Of a DNA stretch of 6,574 bases, positions 1 to 5,273 are shown one piece after another. The translations under genes were made by a program, and so were the position numbers. Below the pieces are notes generated by a model. The model had not been told where the DNA came from. It made no database searches and saw only the letters and a list, made by a program, of their open reading frames with translations. The stretch comes from Parcubacteria group bacterium (GTDB lineage: Bacteria; Patescibacteriota; Minisyncoccia; Moranbacterales; JAKLHP01): contig JBBABD010000041.1 in NCBI GenBank assembly GCA_041657845.1, positions 1 to 6,574 on the forward strand. The letters are read 5' to 3'. Position 1 is the first letter of the stretch, and the number at the start of each line of letters is the position of its first letter.

Positions 1-127
1 GCGGTATTCGGATTAAGCGTCGCGGTATAGTTAGTCGCTTGATCGGAAACAAGAGCTAAGCTTCCGCTGGCTCCTTCCACTCCCAAGGTCAAACTGGCCT
101 CGCTGGTATCGAAGAAGAACGGAGCGG
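1..127 (-). repeat. Intragenic repeat copy 2, identical to 565-691
   Basis: This stretch matches 565-691 base for base over 127 bp, at an in-frame offset of 564 bp (188 codons). It encodes the block beginning FFFDTSEASLTLGVEG and ending TATLNPNT. The repeat may continue past the left edge. Confidence 0.95.
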
Positions 128-1835
128 TAGCGGTAGTGGAACCAATTACTAAATCTTCAGTGACAGCGGTGAGGTAAGTGTAAGTGGTAGCGTCTATCCA
201 TTTGGAATTTCCAACTCCTCCGGAAGCTATCCAGCTAGGATTTCCTCCGTGTCCTCCGGACTGAAGAAGATTTCCGCTAGTTCCGTGTACCAGCGCCACC
301 CAGTTGGTGCCGTCGTAATACATAATGTCTCCTTGCTCGTCGGAACCTAAAGCGATATCGCTTCCGTCGACTGAATTGTCGGCGATGGTAGTAGTGATAC
401 TGGTTGTTCCGCTTCCGGTAACGTCTCCGGATAAAGTAATGGTTTGGTTGCCGGTAATGTAAGTATTGGAATCATATCCCATCACTCCTCCGGTCGTCAT
501 AGTTAAAAGATAAGTTCCGGCCGGTTCGTCGGCGGGAAGATAAAAGGAAGCGTTTGATGTCATCGCGGTATTCGGATTAAGCGTCGCGGTATAGTTAGTC
601 GCTTGATCGGAAACAAGAGCTAAGCTTCCGCTGGCTCCTTCCACTCCCAAGGTCAAACTGGCCTCGCTGGTATCGAAGAAGAACGGAGCGGCGGAAGTTG
701 CAGCGCCGACAATAAAGTCGCTGGTTGTGTCTGTTAGATAAGTAATGTTTGGAGATCCGGCTACTTGACTCCAATCGCTAGTTCCGGCAGTTGCGGTTGC
801 CCATTTAGGATTAGCTCCAGTTCCCTGAGTTTGTAAATAATATCCGCTGGTTCCGGCTGGCAATCTAGCCCAATCGGTACCGTTATAGTACATAACATCT
901 CCTTGAGCATCGGAACCTAAAGCGATATCGGTTCCGTCGACTGAGTTGTCGGCAATAGTAGTAGTGATACTGGTTGTTCCGCTTCCGGTAACGTCTCCGC
1001 TAAGAGTAATGGTTTGGTTTCCCCAAGTAGGCGCTCCCGCTCCATTGGAAGTTAAAACCTGTCCTGCAACTCCCACCCCGGTAAATTCAAAAGAGGTTCC
1101 ATCGCTGTAAGCCACGCTTCCGGCATCGCCAATTGTTGTCAGATTCGTTCCCCCATTCGAAACACCCAGCATTCCGGCCACATCAGTTCCGAGATTAATT
1201 TGATCCAAAGTTATTTCCTGTCCGGACAAAGTCAAATAATCATAACTGCCGCTGAAAGTAACTTCGTCCTGCTCGGATGGAAGATCGCTAGCTAGCAGTA
1301 ATTTATTTCCGCTAGTCCCGGTTGGAAGCTGTTTGATGTTAATTTTTCCACCCGTTCCCAAAATTGCTAAATTTCCAGAACTGGTTCCAGGAACCATTCC
1401 CTGAACTCTCATAGAATCAATCGCCAAAGGAACTGCTCCTACTTTTTTTCGAGGAACCATTTCACTATCAGTTCCAATCCTAATTCCGAGATAATAGCTG
1501 TTCTTGGAAAAACTAACGCTATCAGGAAGAGGGGTTGTTGATCCCAGATAAGCATTAATATATCCGTCGGCAATTTTAACTTTTTGCGTTTCTTCCCAAA
1601 CCCTTAAATCGCTTACTGAAGGATATTGATCAATTTCTGTTCGGTCTGTCGAATAAAGCGCGAACCTTATGTCATATTCTCCATTGGCAATTTCTTTGTT
1701 CTCACTGTTAACAATATAGGCCGTAACATTAATCCCATTTGGCGTTTGAGCGAAAGAGAAAGTAAAACCTAACGCTATTCCGATTGTAACCGGAACTATT
1801 AGAATTTTTATTAAGATTTTATTTTTTATTTTCAT
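1..1835 (-). CDS. Secreted tail-fibre-like surface repeat protein, C-terminus outside window
   Basis: The reading frame is open from an ATG at 1835-1833 to the left edge, giving 611 complete codons with no stop and no cysteine. Residues 1-30 are a Sec-type signal peptide: Lys-rich start, hydrophobic core ILIVPVTIGIALGFTF, likely cleavage after SFA. Residues 31 to about 145 form a domain of the type found at the N-terminus of bacterial surface proteins (motifs YDIRFALYS, VWEETQKVKIADGYINAYLGS, YYLGIRIGTD, VPRKKVGAVPLAIDS). From residue 273 a repeat begins with NQTITLSGDVTGSGTTSITT and returns at 463; a second shared block (FFFDTSEASLTLGVEGASGS onward) occurs at about 383 and 571. Gly/Thr/Ser-rich repeats like these occur in phage tail-fibre-like and cell-surface proteins, so an exported, fibrous, possibly adhesive role is inferred. 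The gene lies 26 nt after the HTH/FnIII membrane protein and probably shares its transcript. No Shine-Dalgarno site precedes the ATG. Confidence 0.85.
   Translation of the reverse strand, partial: MKIKNKILIKILIVPVTIGIALGFTFSFAQTPNGINVTAYIVNSENKEIANGEYDIRFALYSTDRTEIDQYPSVSDLRVWEETQKVKIADGYINAYLGSTTPLPDSVSFSKNSYYLGIRIGTDSEMVPRKKVGAVPLAIDSMRVQGMVPGTSSGNLAILGTGGKINIKQLPTGTSGNKLLLASDLPSEQDEVTFSGSYDYLTLSGQEITLDQINLGTDVAGMLGVSNGGTNLTTIGDAGSVAYSDGTSFEFTGVGVAGQVLTSNGAGAPTWGNQTITLSGDVTGSGTTSITTTIADNSVDGTDIALGSDAQGDVMYYNGTDWARLPAGTSGYYLQTQGTGANPKWATATAGTSDWSQVAGSPNITYLTDTTSDFIVGAATSAAPFFFDTSEASLTLGVEGASGSLALVSDQATNYTATLNPNTAMTSNASFYLPADEPAGTYLLTMTTGGVMGYDSNTYITGNQTITLSGDVTGSGTTSITTTIADNSVDGSDIALGSDEQGDIMYYDGTNWVALVHGTSGNLLQSGGHGGNPSWIASGGVGNSKWIDATTYTYLTAVTEDLVIGSTTATAPFFFDTSEASLTLGVEGASGSLALVSDQATNYTATLNPNT
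565..691 (-). repeat. Intragenic repeat copy 1, identical to 1-127
   Basis: First copy in the protein of the exact 127-bp repeat. The match ends abruptly at 691, and the following roughly 210 bp of the two units are strongly diverged before similarity resumes at 911-1019 versus 341-449 (offset 570). The unit is therefore a mosaic of conserved and variable segments. Confidence 0.95.
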
Positions 1836-1861
1836 TTTTAATCTGAAATATAAATCTTAAA

Positions 1862-2938
1862 TTACTTTTTTACCGCCCAACTGAATGTGTCATTGACTGC
1901 CTTGAGTATTAGATCGAAAACCGAAATTATTTTTGATCCCGTATAAATTCCAAACCTTTCGGAATAAATTTCATTCCCCCATCGATCCTTTGCTTTAATT
2001 TTATAAACATACGTTGTTGCAAGATCCAGTTTTGCAATCACTACGCTATGATTAAATCCGTAAAATTTTTCGTTCATTTTTTTTGAACTGGCGCTATCGT
2101 TTTTTGAATATTCAATTTCAGAAATAGCCAGCTTATTGGTTTTCCAAGAAATCACAACTTGCGATTCTTTTCCATCCTTGGTCGCAAAGACTTCGCTCCT
2201 GATATCGGAAATTTCCAATTGCAAATTTTCTCCACTCGCTGATGCAATAATATTTCCTCCAAAACCTATTTCTTTGAGGCTGTAATTTTCACTCGAAGCA
2301 ATTGAACCTTCGGGGTTTGCCGTCTCTTCTCCTTCAACTTTTTTAATATTTTCTTCTCCTTCAACAATCCCCCTCCCTTCATCAAAAAGAAAAGTATCTT
2401 CCGAAAAACCAAAGGGAATATTTTTTTCTGCAAAATAATTTTTTGTTCTGGCATATTCGAAAAATGAAACTCCAAAAAAAATAAGAAATGAAACGACTGT
2501 AATCAGTGAAAATTTCAAGAATGCCTTTGTCCAAGAAATTTTTATTTTTTCTTTCTTCTCTTCTTTTTCCCCATTCTCAAAATCTTCTTTTTTCTCTTCC
2601 TGAACTTTTGAATCTTTTATTGCTTCTTTTTCCTTCTTGAAAACCTCAGGAGAAGAACCGGTATTTTCATCGGCTCTGAGAACCAAACTCTCTCTTGACT
2701 TTTTTTTCTTCCCTTTTCTTTTTTCAGACTTGCTGACAAATAAAAATTCATTTAGCCATTCCCGGGTAGTCTCCCAATTTCTTCCAAATTTCTTGGCCTG
2801 CAAAAAACCCTTGCGACAAAGCAAGTTAAGATGTTCCGGGGTATAGCCGGTTATCTTTGCCGCCTCTGAAAGCGGTATAAAATAAGTCTCTACCAGACTG
2901 TCGTTTTTATTCTCCTTTTTTTTCTTTTTTTTCGGCAT
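1862..2938 (-). CDS. Single-span membrane protein with N-terminal MerR/excisionase-like HTH and C-terminal FnIII-like domain
   Basis: 358 aa, ATG at 2938-2936, TAA at 1864-1862. Residues 19-66 (IPLSEAAKITGYTPEHLNLL then RKGFLQAKKFGRNWETTREW) fit the excisionase/MerR-like winged helix-turn-helix often called HTH_17. Residues 70-137 are a Lys/Glu-rich linker. Residues 139-159 (AFLKFSLITVVSFLIFFGVS) are one membrane helix. Residues 243-334 resemble a fibronectin-III or purple-acid-phosphatase N-domain fold (VVISWKTNKLAISEIEY; SVVIAKLDLATTYVYKIKAK; DRWGNEIYS). The C-terminus, 335-356, is amphipathic. The likely topology is HTH inside and FnIII outside, so a membrane-bound DNA-binding regulator or a DNA-to-envelope link is plausible; neither role is shown. 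It is first in a leftward pair with the surface repeat protein. Two A8 runs in codons 3-8 encode a poly-Lys start. Its nearest upstream purine run (AGGGGG, 2960-2955) is 16 nt from the ATG, longer than normal spacing. Confidence 0.85.
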   Translation of the reverse strand: MPKKKKKKENKNDSLVETYFIPLSEAAKITGYTPEHLNLLCRKGFLQAKKFGRNWETTREWLNEFLFVSKSEKRKGKKKKSRESLVLRADENTGSSPEVFKKEKEAIKDSKVQEEKKEDFENGEKEEKKEKIKISWTKAFLKFSLITVVSFLIFFGVSFFEYARTKNYFAEKNIPFGFSEDTFLFDEGRGIVEGEENIKKVEGEETANPEGSIASSENYSLKEIGFGGNIIASASGENLQLEISDIRSEVFATKDGKESQVVISWKTNKLAISEIEYSKNDSASSKKMNEKFYGFNHSVVIAKLDLATTYVYKIKAKDRWGNEIYSERFGIYTGSKIISVFDLILKAVNDTFSWAVKK

Positions 2939-2977
2939 TTTTGTTTTTAGGATTCCCCCTTTTATACAAGAATTTAG

Positions 2978-2984
2978 CCTCCTT
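2978..2984 (-). promoter_or_regulatory. Perfect Shine-Dalgarno sequence placed before a TTG, not before the annotated ATG
   Basis: AAGGAGG on the minus strand (2984-2978) is followed after 8 nt by TTG (2969-2967). That frame runs for about 20 codons, is offset from the main gene, and stops at 2909-2907 inside codons 10-11 of the 358-aa gene. It may be a short leader ORF translationally coupled to the gene, or a chance match. Confidence 0.35.
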
Positions 2985-2996
2985 ATTAATACTCAA

Positions 2997-3025
2997 ATTA
3001 TACAATATTGGCGAAATACCCGCAA
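2997..3025 (-). promoter_or_regulatory. Sigma70-like promoter for the leftward HTH/FnIII gene
   Basis: On the minus strand a perfect -10 TATAAT (3002-2997) is preceded, after 17 nt, by TTGCGG (3025-3020), which keeps the TTG of the -35 consensus. Transcription would start near 2990, leaving a leader of about 50 nt before the ATG at 2938. The 18-bp palindrome at 3041-3058 lies 15 bp upstream of the -35. Confidence 0.6.
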
Positions 3026-3040
3026 GCAAAAATTTGGATA

Positions 3041-3058
3041 ATATTCGATATCGAATAT
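3041..3058. promoter_or_regulatory. 18-bp perfect palindrome, operator-like (site 1)
   Basis: ATATTCGATATCGAATAT reads the same on both strands and stops being symmetric one base further out on each side. It sits 15 bp upstream of the -35 of the leftward promoter, where an activator or repressor dimer could act. A close relative is found at 3452-3469. The binding protein is unknown. Confidence 0.55.
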
Positions 3059-3342
3059 AGATTATTTTTTCCTTTAAGATAAGGGTTTTTTCGCACTTAT
3101 TTGATAACTAAAAATTTTGCAAAAAACTTCAAAATCCGCTATTAATTTTTGCCATTTTTTTATTCCATTTTTTGAGAATATTTTTTGGAAAAATAAGGCT
3201 GGAAAATTATCATTTCTGCGTAAGTAAATCTGTCTAATTCAGAACTCGTTTATTTGATGAAAAATATCCCACAGGAGTTTAAAATATGCCAATATTGCTT
3301 CATAAAAAATTATTGTTGTTTCGGTGAAATTGATATTTTTAA

Positions 3343-3358
3343 AGCAAGCGCGTAAGTC
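3343..3358 (+). repeat. 16-nt repeat AGCAAGCGCGTAAGTC, copy A
   Basis: Exact match to copy C (3605-3620) and, inverted, to copy B (3501-3516). It is noticeably GC-richer than its surroundings. No left partner was found upstream, so it looks like a solo end. Confidence 0.85.
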
Positions 3359-3451
3359 CCGTGAATTATAAATTTATTTCTTGCACATTAATAAGCATAT
3401 TTTAGCAATTATTTTGAATGAAAAAATGCTCCCAGAGTACAACGCCAAACA

Positions 3452-3469
3452 ATATTTGATATCAAATAT
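3452..3469. promoter_or_regulatory. 18-bp perfect palindrome, operator-like (site 2)
   Basis: ATATTTGATATCAAATAT differs from site 1 only by a symmetric change (C/G to T/A at one position in each half), so dyad symmetry is preserved. The shared consensus is ATATTYGATATCRAATAT. Two compensating copies 411 bp apart suggest a dimeric regulator's binding sites rather than chance AT-rich symmetry. No clear promoter is next to this copy. Confidence 0.55.
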
Positions 3470-3500
3470 AACCCGCTTTTTTACTTTTTGAAAGAAAAAG

Positions 3501-3620
3501 GACTTACGCGCTTGCTGAAAAAAATTGTAATAGAGTCAATGCATCTCAAGAGGTTCAACCTTTTGAGGAGCTAAGACATCGCCCAAGGTTGAACCTCTAG
3601 CCTTAGCAAGCGCGTAAGTC
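3501..3620. mobile_element. 120-bp MITE-like element with 16-bp terminal inverted repeats
   Basis: The left end GACTTACGCGCTTGCT (3501-3516) is the exact reverse complement of the right end at 3605-3620. Inside, 3549-3562 and 3585-3598 are a second perfect 14-bp inverted repeat around a 22-nt loop. No ORF is enclosed and no target-site duplication is evident. A third copy of the end motif lies at 3343. This could be a non-autonomous transposable palindrome, or equally a structured RNA or attenuator just upstream of smpB. The right end reaches to within 8 bp of the smpB extended -10. Confidence 0.5.
3549..3598. repeat. Inner 14-bp inverted repeat with alternative hairpins
   Basis: AGAGGTTCAACCTT (3549-3562) pairs perfectly with 3585-3598. 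Each arm is itself nearly palindromic (AGGTT-C-AACCT). In addition 3545-3554 can pair with 3558-3567 (10 pairs, one G-U, three-base loop), excluding the long pairing. This gives two mutually exclusive folds, or two adjacent operator-like sites. Confidence 0.6.
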
Positions 3621-3627
3621 ATAAATG

Positions 3628-3636
3628 TGTTAAAAT
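3628..3636 (+). promoter_or_regulatory. Extended -10 promoter of smpB
   Basis: TGTTAAAAT fits TGn-TANAAT. The expected -35 position (3608-3613) lies in the 16-nt repeat and does not match consensus, which is tolerated by extended -10 promoters. Transcription starting 6-8 nt after 3636 would begin at about 3643, only 0-2 nt before the smpB ATG at 3645. Confidence 0.5.
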
Positions 3637-3644
3637 AGAAGCAT

Positions 3645-4091
3645 ATGAACATTCTGGCAAAAAACAAACGAGCGACTTTTGACTATGAACTTCAGGATAA
3701 ATATGAAGCCGGTTTGGTTTTGACTGGGCCGGAAGTTAAATCGATAAAGACCGGGCACATATCGCTTAACGGAAGTTTTGTCACCAGAAAGAGCCAGGAG
3801 TTTTTTTTAACTAATGCCAGCATACCTCCCTATAAATTTTCCGGGGAGATAAAAAACTACGATCCAACTCGTTCTAGAAAGGTACTTTTGAAGAAATCTG
3901 AAATTAAACATCTTATAGGAAAAATGAACGTAGAAGGCTTGACACTGGTGCCTCTTTGTGTGTATACTAAGAGGAAGTTAATCAAACTTGAATTCGCTGT
4001 CGGGAGAGGAAAGAAACAGTTCGATAAAAGAGATACGATTCAAAAAAGAGAGGCGAAAAGAAAAATGGAAAGAACGCTCAAAAATCAATAG
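3645..4091 (+). CDS. smpB: SsrA-binding protein SmpB
   Basis: 148 aa, within the normal SmpB length. The protein binds the tRNA-like domain of tmRNA and delivers it with EF-Tu to stalled ribosomes; its C-terminal tail occupies the empty mRNA channel. Family signatures seen: NKRATFDYELQDKYEAGLVL followed by TGPEVKSIKTGHISL (residues 7-41), YDPTRSRKVLLKKSEI (72-87), and the tail motif VGRGKKQFDKRDTIQKREAK (119-138). The ATG gives the usual short N-terminus before the beta-barrel. No Shine-Dalgarno site precedes it; with the extended -10 at 3628-3636 the message is probably leaderless. Its RNA partner ssrA begins 145 nt downstream on the same strand, followed by infC, rpmI and rplT. Confidence 0.96.
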   Translation: MNILAKNKRATFDYELQDKYEAGLVLTGPEVKSIKTGHISLNGSFVTRKSQEFFLTNASIPPYKFSGEIKNYDPTRSRKVLLKKSEIKHLIGKMNVEGLTLVPLCVYTKRKLIKLEFAVGRGKKQFDKRDTIQKREAKRKMERTLKNQ

Positions 4092-4123
4092 GTTGATTTT
4101 TGAAATTTACAATTATCAATTTA

Positions 4124-4207
4124 CAATTTTCAATTAATTTACAATGACTAAATTTTCAAATGTTTAAAACATTGTAAATTTAAAAATTGTTTGTAAATTG
4201 AAAATTG
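4124..4207. repeat. AT-rich interrupted inverted repeat between smpB and ssrA
   Basis: CAATTTTCAATT (4124-4135) pairs perfectly with 4196-4207, and AATTTACAATG (4136-4146) pairs perfectly with 4170-4180, so 23 nt of the left arm pair with a right arm bearing a 15-nt bulge. The whole stretch from about 4105 to 4220 is built from shuffled words of the type TTTACAATT and TTTTCAATT. There is no GC-rich core or clean U-tract, so I do not call it an intrinsic terminator. Confidence 0.7.
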
Positions 4208-4220
4208 GTAATTGAAAATT

Positions 4221-4233
4221 CCGCCGAAGGCGG
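4221..4233 (+). repeat. GC-rich mini-hairpin abutting the tmRNA 5' end
   Basis: CCGCC-GAA-GGCGG, a 5-bp all-GC stem with a 3-nt loop in an AT-rich setting, ends 3 nt before the mature tmRNA 5' end at 4237. It may influence 5' processing by RNase P or be a dispersed short palindrome; a related GC-rich palindrome is inside the tmRNA at 4560-4588. Confidence 0.6.
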
Positions 4234-4282
4234 TACGGGGTTGTCTAGCTTCGACAGATTGTTATTTCAAAAATAAGCACGT

Positions 4283-4317
4283 TGACTATTGCAGTAATGT
4301 CATAAAAATTTCTGCAA
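4283..4317 (+). other. tmRNA pseudoknot PK1
   Basis: Two interleaved stems form an H-type pseudoknot: TGAC (4283-4286) with GTCA (4299-4302), and TTGCAG (4289-4294) with CTGCAA (4312-4317). PK1 normally lies about a dozen nt upstream of the resume codon, which here selects the GCA at 4329 (11 nt away) over the GCA at 4314, which is buried in the second stem. Confidence 0.75.
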
Positions 4318-4328
4318 AAGATATAAGT

Positions 4329-4403
4329 GCAAACTTCATATCAAAAGTGAAAGAAAGCTTCGCGCGAGCGTTCGCTCCTTCTTTCGCTTCCGTTCTTGCT
4401 TAA
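4329..4403 (+). CDS. tmRNA proteolysis-tag reading frame, 24 codons
   Basis: From resume codon GCA (4329-4331) to TAA (4401-4403). The tag begins ANFISKVKES and ends APSFASVLA. The bases just before it (ATAAGT, then GCAAAC) resemble the ATAGTC-GCAAAC of E. coli tmRNA. The hydrophobic VLA terminus fits recognition by ClpXP-type proteases, though it is not the usual LAA. At 24 residues it is longer than the common 8-15. If the upstream GCA at 4314 were used the tag would be 29 residues. It has no start codon of its own and is not a free-standing gene. The coding part can itself fold (GAAAGAA with a CTTCTTTC partner). Confidence 0.75.
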   Translation, partial: ANFISKVKESFARAFAPSFASVLA

Positions 4404-4559
4404 TTAATTAGCGAGAACCATCGAGCTTTTTATTTCTCATAAAAGGTTTCGGTGTCAATCATGAGAATAGCAAAAAATAATTTCCTGAATTATTTTCGCG
4501 AAACATTCTCAGGGCGAGCTTTGAAAACTTTTGTTTATTTTTCATTTCAAAGTTTTGTA

Positions 4560-4588
4560 TCCGCCTCCGCCAACTGGCGGACGGCGGA
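4560..4588 (+). repeat. GC-rich palindrome inside tmRNA
   Basis: Nested stems TCCGCC/GGCGGA (4560-4565/4583-4588) and CCGCC/GGCGG (4567-4571/4576-4580) around AACT form a strong hairpin between the pseudoknot region and the 3' strand of H2. It is much GC-richer than the rest of the RNA. It may replace a pseudoknot or be an inserted dispersed palindrome. Confidence 0.7.
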
Positions 4589-4679
4589 ATAAATAAACTA
4601 AACGTGTAGAATATTTTTGAGATTCAATTTTGGACATGGGTGCAATTCCCATCAACTCCACAAAAATTAAAAAATAATA

Positions 4680-5270
4680 TTGATCCAATTTGTCCCATCG
4701 GACTTATCGGTTCTATCCAAATTTATACGCAGAGTTTTTAGACCAAGACAAAAAATAGCGAGGGATCCTCATGCACTCCGGATTAATGAATTTATCAGAG
4801 TTCCGCGAATAATGCTTATTGACGATCAAGGAAACAACTTGGGCGATATGGAAACGTGGAAAGCTTTGGAAATTTCCAAGGAGCGCGAATTGGATTTAGT
4901 TGAAGTCTTTCCTAAAGCTGTTCCTCCTGTTTGCAAAATAATGGACTACGGAAAGCACCAGTACCAGCAATCAAAGCAAACTCGTTTGGCTCAGGCCAAA
5001 CAAAAGAAAGTTGAGCTTAAGGGAATTCGAATAGGACTCAAAATTGGAGAGCATGATTTAAATTTCAAAAAAGAACAGACTGACAAATTTTTAAGCAAAG
5101 GGAATAAAGTCAAAATAGAACTGGTCCTCAAGGGAAGAGAAAAAATGCACCGAGACCTCGGCAGAAAAAATCTCGAAAATTTCATCTTCCAGATCACCAC
5201 TCCCCACAAACTCGAAGAGCCGATAAAGGGAACTCCCCAGGGATTCAATGTCATAGTCGCCCCGGAATAA
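4680..5270 (+). CDS. infC: Translation initiation factor IF-3
   Basis: 196 aa from TTG at 4680. IF3 binds the 30S subunit, prevents 50S joining and checks the initiator tRNA and start codon. The N-domain starts at RINEFIRV (34-41), with LDLVEVFPKAVPPVCKIMDY (71-90); a Lys/Gln-rich linker covers about 95-110; the C-domain is 111-196, with KGREKMHRDLG (151-161), the counterpart of the RGREMAHQ region, and the ending GFNVIVAPE. The start is uncertain: a stop at 4668-4670 bounds the frame, no ATG lies before Met45, and TTG 4680 is the first accepted start, with no Shine-Dalgarno site. It gives 33 residues before RINEF against 13 in E. coli. Rare start codons are characteristic of infC (AUU in E. 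coli, used for autoregulation). It begins 19 nt after the tmRNA 3' end and is followed by rpmI and rplT. Confidence 0.93.
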   Translation: MIQFVPSDLSVLSKFIRRVFRPRQKIARDPHALRINEFIRVPRIMLIDDQGNNLGDMETWKALEISKERELDLVEVFPKAVPPVCKIMDYGKHQYQQSKQTRLAQAKQKKVELKGIRIGLKIGEHDLNFKKEQTDKFLSKGNKVKIELVLKGREKMHRDLGRKNLENFIFQITTPHKLEEPIKGTPQGFNVIVAPE

Positions 5271-5273
5271 ATT

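Larger units (their letters stand above)
2939..3644. other. 706-nt gene-free regulatory/repeat region between divergent gene blocks
   Basis: No reading frame of convincing length or codon character is present on either strand. The region is very AT-rich with many T and A runs. It holds the leftward promoter, two 18-bp palindromes, three copies of a 16-nt motif, a 120-bp inverted-repeat element and the smpB promoter, each listed separately. The stretch 3060-3340 shows nothing else I can support. Confidence 0.7.
4237..4660 (+). ncRNA. ssrA: Transfer-messenger RNA (tmRNA, SsrA)
   Basis: tmRNA rescues stalled ribosomes, acting first as a tRNA-Ala mimic and then as mRNA for a degradation tag. The acceptor stem is GGGGTTG (4237-4243) paired with CAACTCC (4653-4659), including G3-U70, the alanine identity element, and discriminator A at 4660. 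CCA is not encoded (CAA follows). The 5' TCTAGCTTCGACAG is the typical degenerate D-loop. The T arm is ATGGG/CCCAT (4636-4640/4648-4652) with loop TGCAATT. Helix H2 is supported by ATTG/CAAT (4258-4261/4625-4628), TCAAAAATA/TATTTTTGA (4267-4275/4612-4620) and CACG/CGTG (4278-4281/4603-4606). PK1 and the tag ORF follow. Downstream hairpins include 4434-4440/4461-4467 and 4519-4526/4545-4552. The form is one-piece. It lies between its partner smpB and infC, with no terminator before infC. Confidence 0.96.

Noticed and set aside
2266..2846. Short open frames overlapping the 358-aa gene on both strands
   Set aside because: Low-complexity shadows of the Lys/Glu-rich coding sequence without domain signal.
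3286..3327. 13-codon ORF with AGGAG 8 nt before its ATG
   Set aside because: Too short to support, no link to a nearby gene, and easily expected by chance; noted only as a possible leader peptide.
3343..3620. CRISPR array
   Set aside because: Only three copies, in alternating orientation and with unequal spacing (142 and 88 nt); no direct-repeat/spacer pattern.
4092..4220. Intrinsic terminator between smpB and ssrA
   Set aside because: The inverted repeat is almost all A/T with no GC-rich stem or following U-tract.
4314..4328. GCA at 4314 as tmRNA resume codon
   Set aside because: It is inside the second PK1 stem; GCA at 4329 has the right distance and upstream context.
4212..4403. 63-aa open frame over the tmRNA
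   Set aside because: Its end is the tmRNA tag frame; upstream codons overlap the GC hairpin, acceptor stem and PK1, so no independent protein is expected.
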